Assembly: GCA_009801085.1 (NCBI GenBank)
Contig: VNWV01000001.1
Location: 3,968,001-4,032,000, forward strand
DNA length: 64,000 bases
From: Lasiodiplodia sp. COLG20
Taxonomy: Eukaryota; Ascomycota; Dothideomycetes; Botryosphaeriales; Botryosphaeriaceae
Reading direction: 5' to 3'
The number at the start of each line of letters is the position of its first letter. Position 1 is the first letter of the stretch. The position numbers were made by a program, and so were the translations under genes. The notes under the pieces were generated by a model, which was given only the letters and a program-made list of their open reading frames with translations, made no database searches and was not told the DNA's origin. This document shows, piece after piece, positions 1-9,497 of the stretch.

Positions 1-19
1 GCATGTTCCATTTCTCAAA

Positions 20-1157
20 TCAAATCGTATCTTTGAATTCCGCCCACAGTGCCGGTAGAAAGCTTGCCAGATGCTGCATCTCGGTATTGCAATGCGCCAA
101 CATATCGTGAGCAATCTGCGTTCCTGGATTCTGCTCAATAAAGAACCGCGAGCGCAATTCATATTCACCAGTACCATCAGGCTTGCGACGGATTTGGTGC
201 ATGAGGTAGGAGTGTCCCGTAACGTTAGCCGTGTGGCTGCCAGAATTGAGGCGCCCGGCGACAATCGTCTCGATGCCGGCGGATGCGTAGGAGCTCGTGT
301 TGAAACCCAGCTCAAGAGCAGGATCGATGAAATTCACCGTCAGCTTTGCGGCGCTGTTCCCGATGTACTCGTCGATGAACGAATGAGTGCCGATGTAGCG
401 TGAGGATGTCGGTGCGGATGCGTTGGTCACGAGAGTTTCCGGTAAACGCCAAGCGTAGCGGTGCGCAAGGGGAAACCAGAGCTTGTATCGCGATGGATCG
501 ACGAGGTGCCAGCTGAACCACCAATCGTACATTTCGCCAGTGACTGGATGTGTGTGTCAGTTTGGATGCTACATGTATGGGACTCCTATCTTACCATTGC
601 CCATATCGGTGCGGATAGCGATCATAAGCGAGCCATCGGAACGCAAAGACCAGCCGTTTTCAAGTTGAAGGTAGCCTGGCCTCGTAAAATAGTCGGCAGC
701 ATCGTATGGAGAGTACGCTGGCGATGTGCATTAGTCACAAACGTAACATGACTTCAAGTGACGACATTCCACCAACGTCTCCCGTATTGGTCGCTTGCTC
801 CGCAGAGACAAAAGAGATCATAACGTGTCAAAGGATCAATATAGTTTGATTCAACTTACTCAATTCAGCCGCGTGAGGGCTAGCACTGAGCCCTTTCTGC
901 GCTTCATCTGACATACCCCCGACAGAGGTATTCCAGAACTTGGAGAAAGGCTTCGCAAAGTCGGCTTCGCGGTAACCAAGGTAGTAGCTTATCTGGTTCC
1001 CATCGTAAGAAGCGATATTTTTGGAGACAGTAGCGGCTCCTAAAGTAGTCAGAGAGCTGTAATCGGTTTCGGTGGCGAAGGGCGATGCCGTTGCAAGCTG
1101 GGCAGAGCAGCGGGAAAATGCTGCAAAGAGAAAAGGAATATAGCGCTTCATAGCCAT
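20..1157 (-). CDS. DAPG-hydrolase (PhiG)-like secreted protein, 3 exons
   Basis: Exons on the minus strand are 1157-860, 717-595 and 543-20, giving 314 residues. Introns of 142 and 51 nt have GT-AG ends. The start is the first ATG of MAMKRY; a second ATG lies at 1151. The N-terminus is a likely signal peptide. Motifs recalling the 2,4-diacetylphloroglucinol hydrolase family are YLGYREADFAKPFSKFW, RTDMGNVTGEMYDWWFSWH, a run near THSFIDEYIG, and MQHLASFLPALWAEF at the C-terminus. The bacterial enzyme PhlG cleaves a C-C bond between an acetyl group and a phenolic ring. Fungal relatives are common but mostly uncharacterised, so the substrate here is unknown. The next gene is a flavin monooxygenase, which would fit handling of phenolic compounds, but this is inference. 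The family call is from remembered motifs. Confidence 0.85.
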
Positions 1158-1273
1158 TCTTGCAGGTAAGAAGTAGTTGAGTTATCGATGGTGAAGGTAG
1201 AGAACGTCTTCTCGTTATGATTCATATAAAATCAACGCCTAGTAATTTAGAACCACTGACTTCACAATGTCTA

Positions 1274-1313
1274 CAAGTCCACAAGTCCGCAAGTTCACAA
1301 GTCCGCAAGTCCG
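1274..1313. repeat. Octamer tandem repeat, five units
   Basis: Five consecutive 8-nt units CAAGTCCA, CAAGTCCG, CAAGTTCA, CAAGTCCG, CAAGTCCG. It lies about 120 bp upstream of the start codon of the DAPG-hydrolase-like gene, so it could sit in its promoter or 5' leader. Confidence 0.8.
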
Positions 1314-2640
1314 ACAAGGGTCTCTTACTTCCGAACTGCTTTACCATATTCAGTAATTTCGTGCGAGTACTTATTCAGTATTCTCGTACGAGGGGGTTGA
1401 TAGGAAGAACATAGCTCTACATGATCATGCGGGTGGGACCGGCTATGGGCGGAATGGTGGCGGTGCACGGTTCTTCTTCGATTCACACTACTCATGCACA
1501 CCGTTTTTAGCACCTATTTCAGACACCGCCACGTAGTATTAGTAGATAGCGCGTCCAATCAAGTGCGATTAGCGTCGTATATGTCAGTCTCTTGCGGCTG
1601 TGTACGGATAGTGTCGGGGGAGGCGTATTAAGTATGTCGGGGCAACACATGGTCGTCATTTACGCATTGCTCCGCCCATTACGCAGCTATAGTGTCTGTA
1701 TACGGCAAGGAGACAGTAGAGTGGATCGGCATCGGATCGGAATCGGATCGGAAAGAGGACGGAGGTGACACAGAGAAGCAGGAAGAGCGGAGAGTAGCCT
1801 GTTCGTCAACCAGTGGCCCAAGCTCTGCCTAAGTACTTGGCGCCGCGGATCGTGCACATTGCTGCGCCCTTCATCTTTCGCTGTCTTCAATCATTAGCAC
1901 ATATCTATTCAGTCATTTTTCTGCAGATGTCCGCGGGGGCTGATATCGCTTAGTCCAGCTAGTATTCTATGGATGTGCTCTGAATGCAGTCCCTTGTCTG
2001 TTGATAGAAGAAATGGCTCTATTAAGATTCCAAAAGCTTTCCAATACTTTCATCGACTTGTAGGCATATGCTTGTAGTGAGAGGGAAATCGGTTCTCACG
2101 CCCCCACGCGGACAAGCTGATTACTTTTGCATTCATGTTACTTTTTCATTCATGTCTTGTTTCTGAGCGGGTTTGAGCAATTCCCATTGCTCAAATGACT
2201 TCATACCGAGGGTAGGGTGGTTAAAAGTAGAGAGACGTAGGGAGGAAGCTATGAGATAACGCTCGGGACGATGGGGCATTGTGCTGTATTTCGTATTTTC
2301 TGAAAAGTGGAGACTGCTCCTTTCGTCTTGATACAGGAAGCTTAAGGCCACCAACCGCCTTCGTTTCACGTGGTCAAAGAGGAGGATCGCCGGTAGTTTA
2401 TTGCAGTGTGTGGGTCTCCGACCCGTGCTGCCGGAGCGCCTCCGGATACTTCTGGCTATGAGTAGTATCGAAAGATCCCTGCCTGCTAACTTATCTATAT
2501 TATTACTACGTAGTTACAGGCCCTTCGCAGCAATATAGACATGCAAAGGGACGTTCTTATGGAACGCTGAGATTATTATGGGAGGTACACAGAAAAAGCA
2601 GACATAACACCATCTACAGTACCAAGCAGCCTCTAGGGGC

Positions 2641-2740
2641 CTAACTTGGCAAGTCTCGGCAGCGGCTAGCTTGGTCTTGATAAGTCAGGAGGGAGACCCA
2701 TCTAGCTTAGCGTGACTTGATTGGCCTTGCCAAGTAGAAG
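2641..2740. repeat. Short inverted repeat, possible small element relic
   Basis: ACTTGGCAAG at 2644-2653 is the reverse complement of CTTGCCAAGT at 2726-2735. The flanks extend the pairing imperfectly (TAGGGGCCTA on the left, GAAGCCCTGCC on the right). The arms resemble the CAGGGC start and TTGGCAA stretches of the 47315-48050 element. No target duplication is evident, so a transposon origin is only a suggestion. Confidence 0.35.
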
Positions 2741-2951
2741 CCCTGCCTACCGTGTCTCGGTACAGTGAAACTGATCATTTGCCAAATTGTGGGTGCGACG
2801 CCGAACTGATGTGAGCGCGGGCTAGTGGACTTCATGTTTTGATATCACTGTAGCTCGGCCGAGGCAATTGCACAAAGAGCATTTAAATCGCACTTCGCCC
2901 AGCGCTTATAGTCCTCGCTACAGTACCTTTACAGATTCTCTTCATCTCCAC

Positions 2952-4498
2952 ATGGCGTCCAATATACACTCTTTTGTGAGATACCCTATGAGCGGCGTGT
3001 CGATCCTCATTGTTGGAGGAGGTATTGGCGGACTGAGCTGTGCAATTGAAGCACATCGTAAGGGCCACAATGTCCGCCTAGTCGAGAAGCAAGTGAACAT
3101 CAATGACGGAGGTGAGTAGAAGGTAATTCGGGGGTTCCGAAGTTCAAGTTAACAGAAGTCAGGCGCCATCATTGCGGTCCCAAATCCTGCCCTCGGCGTC
3201 TTTTCCAACTGGCCCGGATTCTTGGATCGCTGCCACAGACACGCGATGAACCCAGTTTGTCGAATGATGAGAGGTGACCACACGCACATCAAAGACACGC
3301 CCTTGGCGCATCCAGAATTTCCGGCAATGCCAATCAATCGCCCCGCGCTTCATCAAACGCTCTTCGATTTCGCACTTGAAGTCGGGGTTCCCATCGAGCA
3401 GGGCAGGACGGTCAGCAGCTACTTCGAGGATGAACATCAATCCGGCGTTGTGTACGATGATGGAACCAGGGAGGTGGCTGATGTTGTCGTGGCCGCCGAC
3501 GGCGTGGGTTCCAAGGCGCGAGCGCTTGTAGTTGGGGAGTACCAGGAATCCCTCCCAAGCGGATTCGCCTGCCACCTTGCCACGTTTCCTGCTGGCCCGG
3601 CTCTCGAGAACCAGACTATTCGACACGGCTTCGGTGATTTCCAGAATGGTGTCATGTTCGCCCTTGGTCCAGGTGCTCACATGGCTGTCGGCCGGACGGA
3701 TGAGATTTTGACGTGGCTGATGGTGCACAAAGTGAGCACGCCGCAGCCTCCTCTCCCCCACTCGAAGTGATCACTAACATGAGTCTTGACAGGATGAAGG
3801 CAGCAGCGATGGCGTATTCAAACAGGCTGTGTCAGCATTATCCGCGTCAAAGCATGTTGAGTCCTGGGCTCCGTTCTACAAAGAACTCATAAACGCCTCA
3901 CCTCCCGGCGGGATTCTTTTGTGGAGGCTCAAGTGGCGTGATCCACAGGGCACATACATCTCTCCAAAAGCCCGTGTAGTTCAGATTGGCGACGCAGCGC
4001 ATTCTTTTCTGCCTACGTCTGGTGCTGGTGCCGGCATGGCAATAGAGGATGCAGGATGCCTCGCTTCATGCTTGCAGCTTTCTGGAAGATCCAACGTTCC
4101 CTTGGCTTTGAAAGTTCATGATCTGTTTCGGTAAGCAGGATATCCTGGTTCAATGGGGATGAAGGAGACACTGACCAACTCGTAGATACGAGCGTGTAAC
4201 TTGTGCTCAGAAAGTGGGCTTCAAAAACCGCGAGGTTTTCCACCAGGCTGACTGGAGCGTCGAGGTAGCTCCACAGACAGGAGGCACGTTCTCAGGAAAA
4301 TGGCTTACTGGACACAAAGTAGAGGAATACGTCTATGAGAACTATGGCAAAGCTGTTCAGCACCTACTTGTGGGTGCATTATTTAGAAATACGAACTCGG
4401 TTCCCGGGTTTAACTTTCGATCATGGACAGTCCGCGAGCTTCTGGAAGCTTCTGACCACGGCGAAGTTGACACAGATGAAGGTGACTGGTACAGTTAA
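2952..4498 (+). CDS. FAD-dependent monooxygenase, salicylate-hydroxylase-like, 4 exons
   Basis: Exons are 2952-3111, 3163-3731, 3793-4130 and 4186-4498, giving 459 residues with GT-AG introns of 51-61 nt. Near residue 20 is the dinucleotide-binding motif ILIVGGGIGGLSCAIEAHRK, followed by an acidic strand end (RLVEKQ). The DG motif VVAADGVGSKARAL is near residue 163 and the GD motif VQIGDAAHSFLPTSGAGAGM near 307. These three are the hallmarks of group A flavoprotein hydroxylases, which use NAD(P)H and O2 to hydroxylate aromatic or polyketide substrates. An in-frame ATG at 2988 just before the Rossmann strand is an alternative start. No signal peptide is obvious, so a cytosolic enzyme is likely. 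Substrate unknown. It lies between a DAPG-hydrolase-like gene and an alpha/beta hydrolase. Confidence 0.92.
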
Positions 4499-5237
4499 GT
4501 GTTCTACTTTGATGACAGATTTCTTTTGCTGGGGTTTGAAGTTACTCATTAGCTAGAAAGAGGTTGAAGCAGTTTTCTTTTTTCGATAGTGGTTTAACCT
4601 TTAAGGCCTGACCTACATGAGAACACACAACTAAACTAGTCAGGGGTGAAAATCGGGTATTTAAATAAGTCATAGTACGAAGAGTGCTTGCGGGACTGTG
4701 ATGTCATGAGAGTCGATGTGAAATCGAGCTGGCGTAGAAAATAATCCTGTCATGCCGTTTACTCGAATGCGAAGCACTTCGATTGGTGTTGGACAATTAT
4801 GATTTGTCGGGGGAGCTTCTCAAGCTCCCGCATTAGCGTCTTCCTTCGGCTGTGAAACGCACTGATCCACCCTCGGCAATTGAGTCTGGTTCGGCTTTGA
4901 GAATAGTGCGCCGGCCTACTCTCCACAAGTGTGGCCCGGGCAACGTCAAAGGACCTTCTACACCATGTTTAGTATAGACAGTTCAAGCATTGAAGCCACC
5001 GACAACACTCCTTTGCGGTTGTGAGGCTCCAACATGATTCATAACTTTGCCGATTAGTCAATCGTGTGGCATCCGCGACGATGACTTGGGTCTGAGGAAG
5101 CAGTTCGGCGGCGCCTTCCTACACAAGTATAAAGGCCCACAAGCTATATAAACAGCTACGATAACCCTCAAACTACATTTCAACGAACATCCCGCATTTG
5201 ACCACCACCCCAACCAAATTCGACAACTCTTCAAGCA
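4499..5237. other. Intergenic region and promoter of the alpha/beta hydrolase
   Basis: No gene recognised. A TATA-like TATATAAA lies at 5145-5152, 86 bp before the hydrolase ATG, with a second TATAAA-like site at 5129-5134. A pyrimidine- and CA-rich leader precedes the ATG, as is common in fungi. Confidence 0.55.
5145..5152 (+). promoter_or_regulatory. TATA box of the alpha/beta hydrolase gene
   Basis: TATATAAA, 86 bp upstream of the ATG at 5238, in an otherwise unremarkable leader. Confidence 0.55.
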
Positions 5238-6093
5238 ATGCTACCCACAATTGTCGCCTGTCCCGGCGCCTGGCACACGGCAGACTTCTTCGACGACCTC
5301 GCCCACCGCTTCCGCGCACGCGGCTACAACTTCGTCAGCCAGGACGCTCCAGGCGTGCTTCTGGCGAACGGCTTCGACGCCACGGCAGACAGGGATGCTG
5401 ACTCGCTGCGGGCGAACCTACTCGTGCCGTTGGTTGAGTCAGGGCAAGAGGTCGCGCTGCTGATGCATTCGTACGGCGGAGTTTACGGAGCGGCAGCGGT
5501 GCACGGGCTGAGCAAGGGCGAGCGGCAGGCGGCGGGCCAAGCGGGCGGAATCGTGGGCCTGATCTTTGTCAGCGCCGTCACGCCGGTGGCCGGCAAGTCG
5601 ACGCTGGACATGATGGGAACGGACAAAGACAATCTGCCGCCCTGGGTCGACTACGATGTGTGTGTGTTTTCGTTTTTTCTTTTCCTTGAGAATACGAGCT
5701 GCAAGCCCGCTAAACATGCAAACTGTGCCGCAGGACACAACCGGATTCGTCGCCTTCAGCGGCGCTCGGGACGTCATGTACCACGACCTTGCCGAGCCGA
5801 TCGCCACGCGCTACCTCTCGATGGTCAAGCCGCAGGCCCTGAACTCGCTTAACTCGCCTGTCAGCTACTCGCCATTGGCGGACCCGTTCTTCGCAAACAG
5901 GTCCGCATACGTCCTCTGCGGAGCGGATCGTGTCATCCCGCTGGCCGGACAGGAGGCCTACGCGGCTGTGGGCGGGATAGAGCGGACGGTGTTGGTGCCG
6001 CAGGCGACCCATGCCTTCTTCGCCACGGCTCAGGAGGAGGTGGTGGACGCCACAGTCAAGCTCCTTGAAGATATTCGCGCGGCGAACGAATGA
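5238..6093 (+). CDS. Alpha/beta hydrolase, EstC/pyrethroid-hydrolase-like, 2 exons
   Basis: Exons 5238-5657 and 5734-6093 give 259 residues; the 76-nt intron starts GTGTGT and ends CCGCAG, in phase 0. The protein opens with PTIVACPGAWHTADFFDDLA, the oxyanion-hole strand of small alpha/beta hydrolases. The nucleophile elbow is MHSYGG near residues 76-81. A later strand LCGADRVIP supplies a candidate acid, and ATHAFFAT a candidate catalytic histidine. The length matches the single-domain AB_hydrolase family often annotated as EstC or pyrethroid hydrolase in fungi. No signal peptide, so it is probably cytosolic. The natural ester or amide substrate cannot be inferred. Confidence 0.9.
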
Positions 6094-6390
6094 GGCGCGG
6101 GTGATGCGACGCACGGGAGCGGGAGTGGGGTATGCCAAGGGCAAGGATATAGATCCTGGTGGCACGGCTGGTTTCACATTCGGCAGAGTGAGAAATTCTC
6201 GGACTTGCTTCCGCTGCCGCCCCTCTGTCCGTATTCGGTGGGCGGAAGCCGCCGCTTGGTATTATCTAAGACAGCTTCTGGAAGCTTGCAGTTCTCCTGA
6301 TGGAATGGATCTGATCCTTAAGCGCTTTTCTTCACTCCGACGCCTTCCCTCAATCTTGATGTCGACAGGCGCATCGTGGCCGGCACCAAC

Positions 6391-7631
6391 ATGACTCCTG
6401 AGCAGGAGGCAGCCTTCCTCGCTCAGAACCGGCAGGGCGAGGTGTATGCCGTGCACATTTCTTTCTTCGTTTTGATGATGTTGATTGTGCCTGCACGTTT
6501 CGCATCTGCACGCGCAGCGAAGAAGCGTCTGTCATGGGACGATTGGCTGGCGCTCACAGCCGCAGTATGTTGGAGCCGACACGACTCGTATTCGTCGAAG
6601 CAACGCTTACAAATTCGGCCTCCAGATAAGCACGGTTGGTGTTTTCGTCGGCACAATGCTGTGGCTCCGCTTCGGCTTGGGCAGACATGCTGCCGTGGTA
6701 ATGCAAGAGGACCCAAACAACATTCCTCGCTTCTTTCAAACAATCGTGGCAAACGAAATTCTCTACACCACTGGATTGGCTTGTGCTAGACTCTCGCTGG
6801 TGGCCTTCTACTACCGCATCTTCGGCGTTTTAAGCATGCGATTTTTTCTACATGGATTTGTCTTCGTCATCATCGCATGGGCAATTGCTACAGTAAGACG
6901 ACATGGCAGCGACTACGTAGCTTATTCGCTGATCACTCTCCATTAGTATGTACCGTCTATCCGCACCTGCTGGCCCATCGAAAGTTTCTGGGATGGAACA
7001 AACCAGAATTGCATCGACATCTTTAAATTCTACGTTGGAGTTGCCATCGGCGGTATCATAACCGACTTCGGCTTGATGATTCTTCCCATACCATACATTT
7101 GGAGGCTTAGCAACGTACCCCGGTATCAAAAAATTCTTGTTGCGTGCACGCTGATTTTCGGAGGGTTGTAAGTAATCCCAAGCCATTGGCCCACCGCCAT
7201 GCTGACCACCGTTCTTGCAGCGCTTGCTTCGTCACAATCATCCGCCTGGTGAAGATAACGCAGCTGGACCTCACAGATCCGACCTGGGGAACCGTCGATC
7301 TCATGATCTGGACTGGAATGGAAGTCTATTCGTATGCAGGCAAGCCATCCTTCCATCCGACTTACTATGCTAAGAAATCAGTAGTGCCGTCATTTGCTGC
7401 TGCCTTCCCACCTTACGGCCGTTGGTCAAGGTGGCCGGAAGATATCTCGGAAAATCGAATTGGTCATCTACGCCTGCCGACAGTCATCCCAACGGCGTAT
7501 GGACGAGCCCGCGTGGCCCTGAGAGATATTCGAAGAATCCGGCGTCAAATTCGGTCGAGGAAATACTACGCGCTCGCAGTGCAGGAGATCTTGAGCTATC
7601 CGCCTACGATCCTGCAGAATCTATCAAATAG
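6391..7631 (+). CDS. Fungal rhodopsin-like integral membrane protein, 5 exons
   Basis: Exons 6391-6564, 6626-6892, 6947-7167, 7221-7331 and 7382-7631 give 340 residues. All four introns are GT-AG and 50-61 nt long. Family motifs of the fungal 'rhodopsin domain' membrane proteins are KKRLSWDDWLAL after helix 1, an extracellular CWPIESFWDGTNQNCID, then ITDFGLMILPIPYIWRL, WGTVDLMIWTGMEV and CLPTLRPLVK near the last helix. About seven hydrophobic segments are visible. The C-terminal tail is hydrophilic and Ser/Pro-rich. These proteins resemble seven-helix receptors but lack evidence of retinal binding, and their role is unknown. The first intron resolves an apparent frame change: its acceptor is CTCCAG ending at 6625, with a CTTAC branch-like motif. 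Confidence 0.88.
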
Positions 7632-8241
7632 TAGTCTCCACCAGTGGCCATTGTCTATTTGTTCCGCACGGCCTTCCACTGAAACCCGCGTCATTTAGAC
7701 GCACGGTGGAGGCCGCATGCTCAATGATGAGCTACCGCCGACTCAACCACAGGCACGTCAACGTTGCCAAGGCTACTGGCGCAAATTAAATCTAGGTGCC
7801 TATAGCCGAAGCGGGTATGCCTAAGCAGTTCTCGTAGGAAACGTTCGTTATACAACCTCGATGACGCATGGTACCTCCAAGGACGATCAACATTCCCCTT
7901 GCAGAAGAAGTGCAGAACGACTTCGATCGGATAGGACTCGATATTTGTCAAGCATATCGTTCTCCAATCCATTCAAAATGGTGCTGGAGGAGAGTGCCAT
8001 GCGTTCAAAATGAGAATTGGGGACATCTTCAACGGTCTCCTCCATATCAGCCAATATGCGGCGGGAAAAATTGAATCTCATCGGAGAGATATTGATTTTG
8101 CCCCAGAAACTACAGTCAAATCAATTTTCCATATACAAAACGAGTAGGAATGCCCGAAGAGGTTTGAGTCAATATCAAACTCGTATATCTGGATATCTCT
8201 GCGCTCCACCACCATTCCCATCCTTTCTCTTCCATGCAGAT
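7632..8241. other. Convergent intergenic region
   Basis: Lies between the 3' ends of the rhodopsin-like gene and the aldolase gene. No gene or repeat recognised. Confidence 0.55.
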
Positions 8242-9030
8242 TTAGTAGCCGCCATCCCCGTCCTCAGCCATGGGCTTGAACTCGACAGTCGTCGGCTCCT
8301 CCGTAATCCCCCTGCGCACAGCCTCCTCCATAATCGCCACCGTCGCCGTCGCCCCGATCCTCGTCACACCCAGCGCCATGACATGCAGCAAATCATCCAG
8401 CGTCCTCACGCCCCCCGCCGCCTTGACCTGCACCCCCGGCTTCGAATGCTCCCGCATCAACTTCAGATGCCTTACCGTCGCCCCCTTGTACGCGTACATC
8501 CCATTCGGCTGCTTCACAAACCCATACCCCGTCGACGTCTTCACAAACGCGACCCCGACCTCCGAACAAATGCCACACAACCGCACCACCTCCTCCTCCC
8601 CCAAATAATCGTTCTCAAAAATAACCTTCAGCCCCGCGCCCTCCGCCCCCACCGCCTCATTCACCCTCCGTATCTCGTCCTCCACGTACGCCCAGTCACC
8701 GCTGAGCGCCTTGCCCACGTTGATCACCATGTCGATCTCCTTCCCGCCCGCGGCCGCCGCCGCGGAAGCCTCGAGGACTTTGATCTCGGTCGTGCTGTTG
8801 CCGTGCGGGAAGCCGATGACGGGGCAAACGCGGACGGTGGTGCCGGCTAGCTCGCGCACGGCGAGGGGGACGTGGTAGGGCTTGATGCAGGCGGTGGCGA
8901 CGTTGTGGTGTTTGGCGATGGCGAGGCCGTGGAGGATGTCGGCGTCGGTGAGGGTGGGGTGGAGGAGGGAGTGGTCGATTGTTTTGGCGAGTTGGGTGAG
9001 GGTTACGGTTATGGTGTTGGTGGTGGCCAT
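8242..9030 (-). CDS. deoC: Deoxyribose-phosphate aldolase (DERA)
   Basis: Single exon, 262 residues. DERA is a class I aldolase that splits 2-deoxyribose-5-phosphate into glyceraldehyde-3-phosphate and acetaldehyde, in deoxynucleoside breakdown. The Schiff-base lysine is K164 in FVKTSTGYGF. The second catalytic lysine is K203 in VQVKAAGGVRT, and the paired aspartate is D100 in EIDMVINVGK. The opening TIDHSLLHPTLT is also typical. The length matches the usual family size. The gene is GC-rich with strong third-position G/C bias, unlike the NLR genes downstream. It is cytosolic by lack of any leader. It lies 3' of, and in the same orientation as, the Zn2Cys6 regulator gene; a regulatory link is not shown. 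Confidence 0.95.
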   Translation of the reverse strand: MATTNTITVTLTQLAKTIDHSLLHPTLTDADILHGLAIAKHHNVATACIKPYHVPLAVRELAGTTVRVCPVIGFPHGNSTTEIKVLEASAAAAAGGKEIDMVINVGKALSGDWAYVEDEIRRVNEAVGAEGAGLKVIFENDYLGEEEVVRLCGICSEVGVAFVKTSTGYGFVKQPNGMYAYKGATVRHLKLMREHSKPGVQVKAAGGVRTLDDLLHVMALGVTRIGATATVAIMEEAVRRGITEEPTTVEFKPMAEDGDGGY

Positions 9031-9497
9031 TTTTGAGGGGAGGGAGGGCTGATGAGGGTTTGAGGTTTCGTTGGAATGGGTGGGATTCTGATGCTGGGGA
9101 TGGGATCTTTGTTTGTTGGTGACGATGGCTTTATATCAAAACTGGGCTTAGGACTAGACTCTGTATAAGAGCTGGTTTGAACAACAGGCTTTCCACTATT
9201 CGCTGGGAGTGACACGGCTCCGGTGGAATGCATTGCCAGATTCGGTAAGTGGCAATTGTTTAATGACGGGTTGAGATATTGGCACCATGATTATCCAGGA
9301 TCAGTGAGACCGAAGAGCCACGCACCGGAAGACCATTTACTTCTAGAGACGGAGATTCTGGCCCCATATCCAATTTTGGTCCTGGCCGCCGAAGCAGCTT
9401 CCGCTCGCATATTCAGGGCCGGTGGCTCCGAAAGTGGCCTCGTCAGGTTGGTCACTGGGCGGATAATTCATAACTACAAGCCGGGTTAGAATAGATT
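9031..9497. other. Intergenic region, promoter of the aldolase gene
   Basis: Region 5' of the aldolase and 3' of the regulator gene. No further gene, clear TATA box or repeat seen. Confidence 0.5.

Larger units (their letters stand above)
1158..2951. other. Intergenic region without recognisable gene
   Basis: No reading frame here has a recognisable family or a convincing spliced structure. It contains an octamer tandem array (1274-1313), a GATCGG-rich stretch around 1733-1756 and a short inverted repeat (2641-2740). Confidence 0.6.

Noticed and set aside
6565..6625. Apparent frameshift in the rhodopsin-like gene
   Set aside because: A normal 61-nt GTATGT...CTCCAG intron with a CTTAC branch motif restores the frame exactly, and the exon sum is divisible by three.
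8017..8850. 277-codon plus-strand frame over the aldolase gene
   Set aside because: Antisense shadow of a GC-rich gene; low-complexity Arg/His/Pro protein with no family, while the other strand is clearly DERA.
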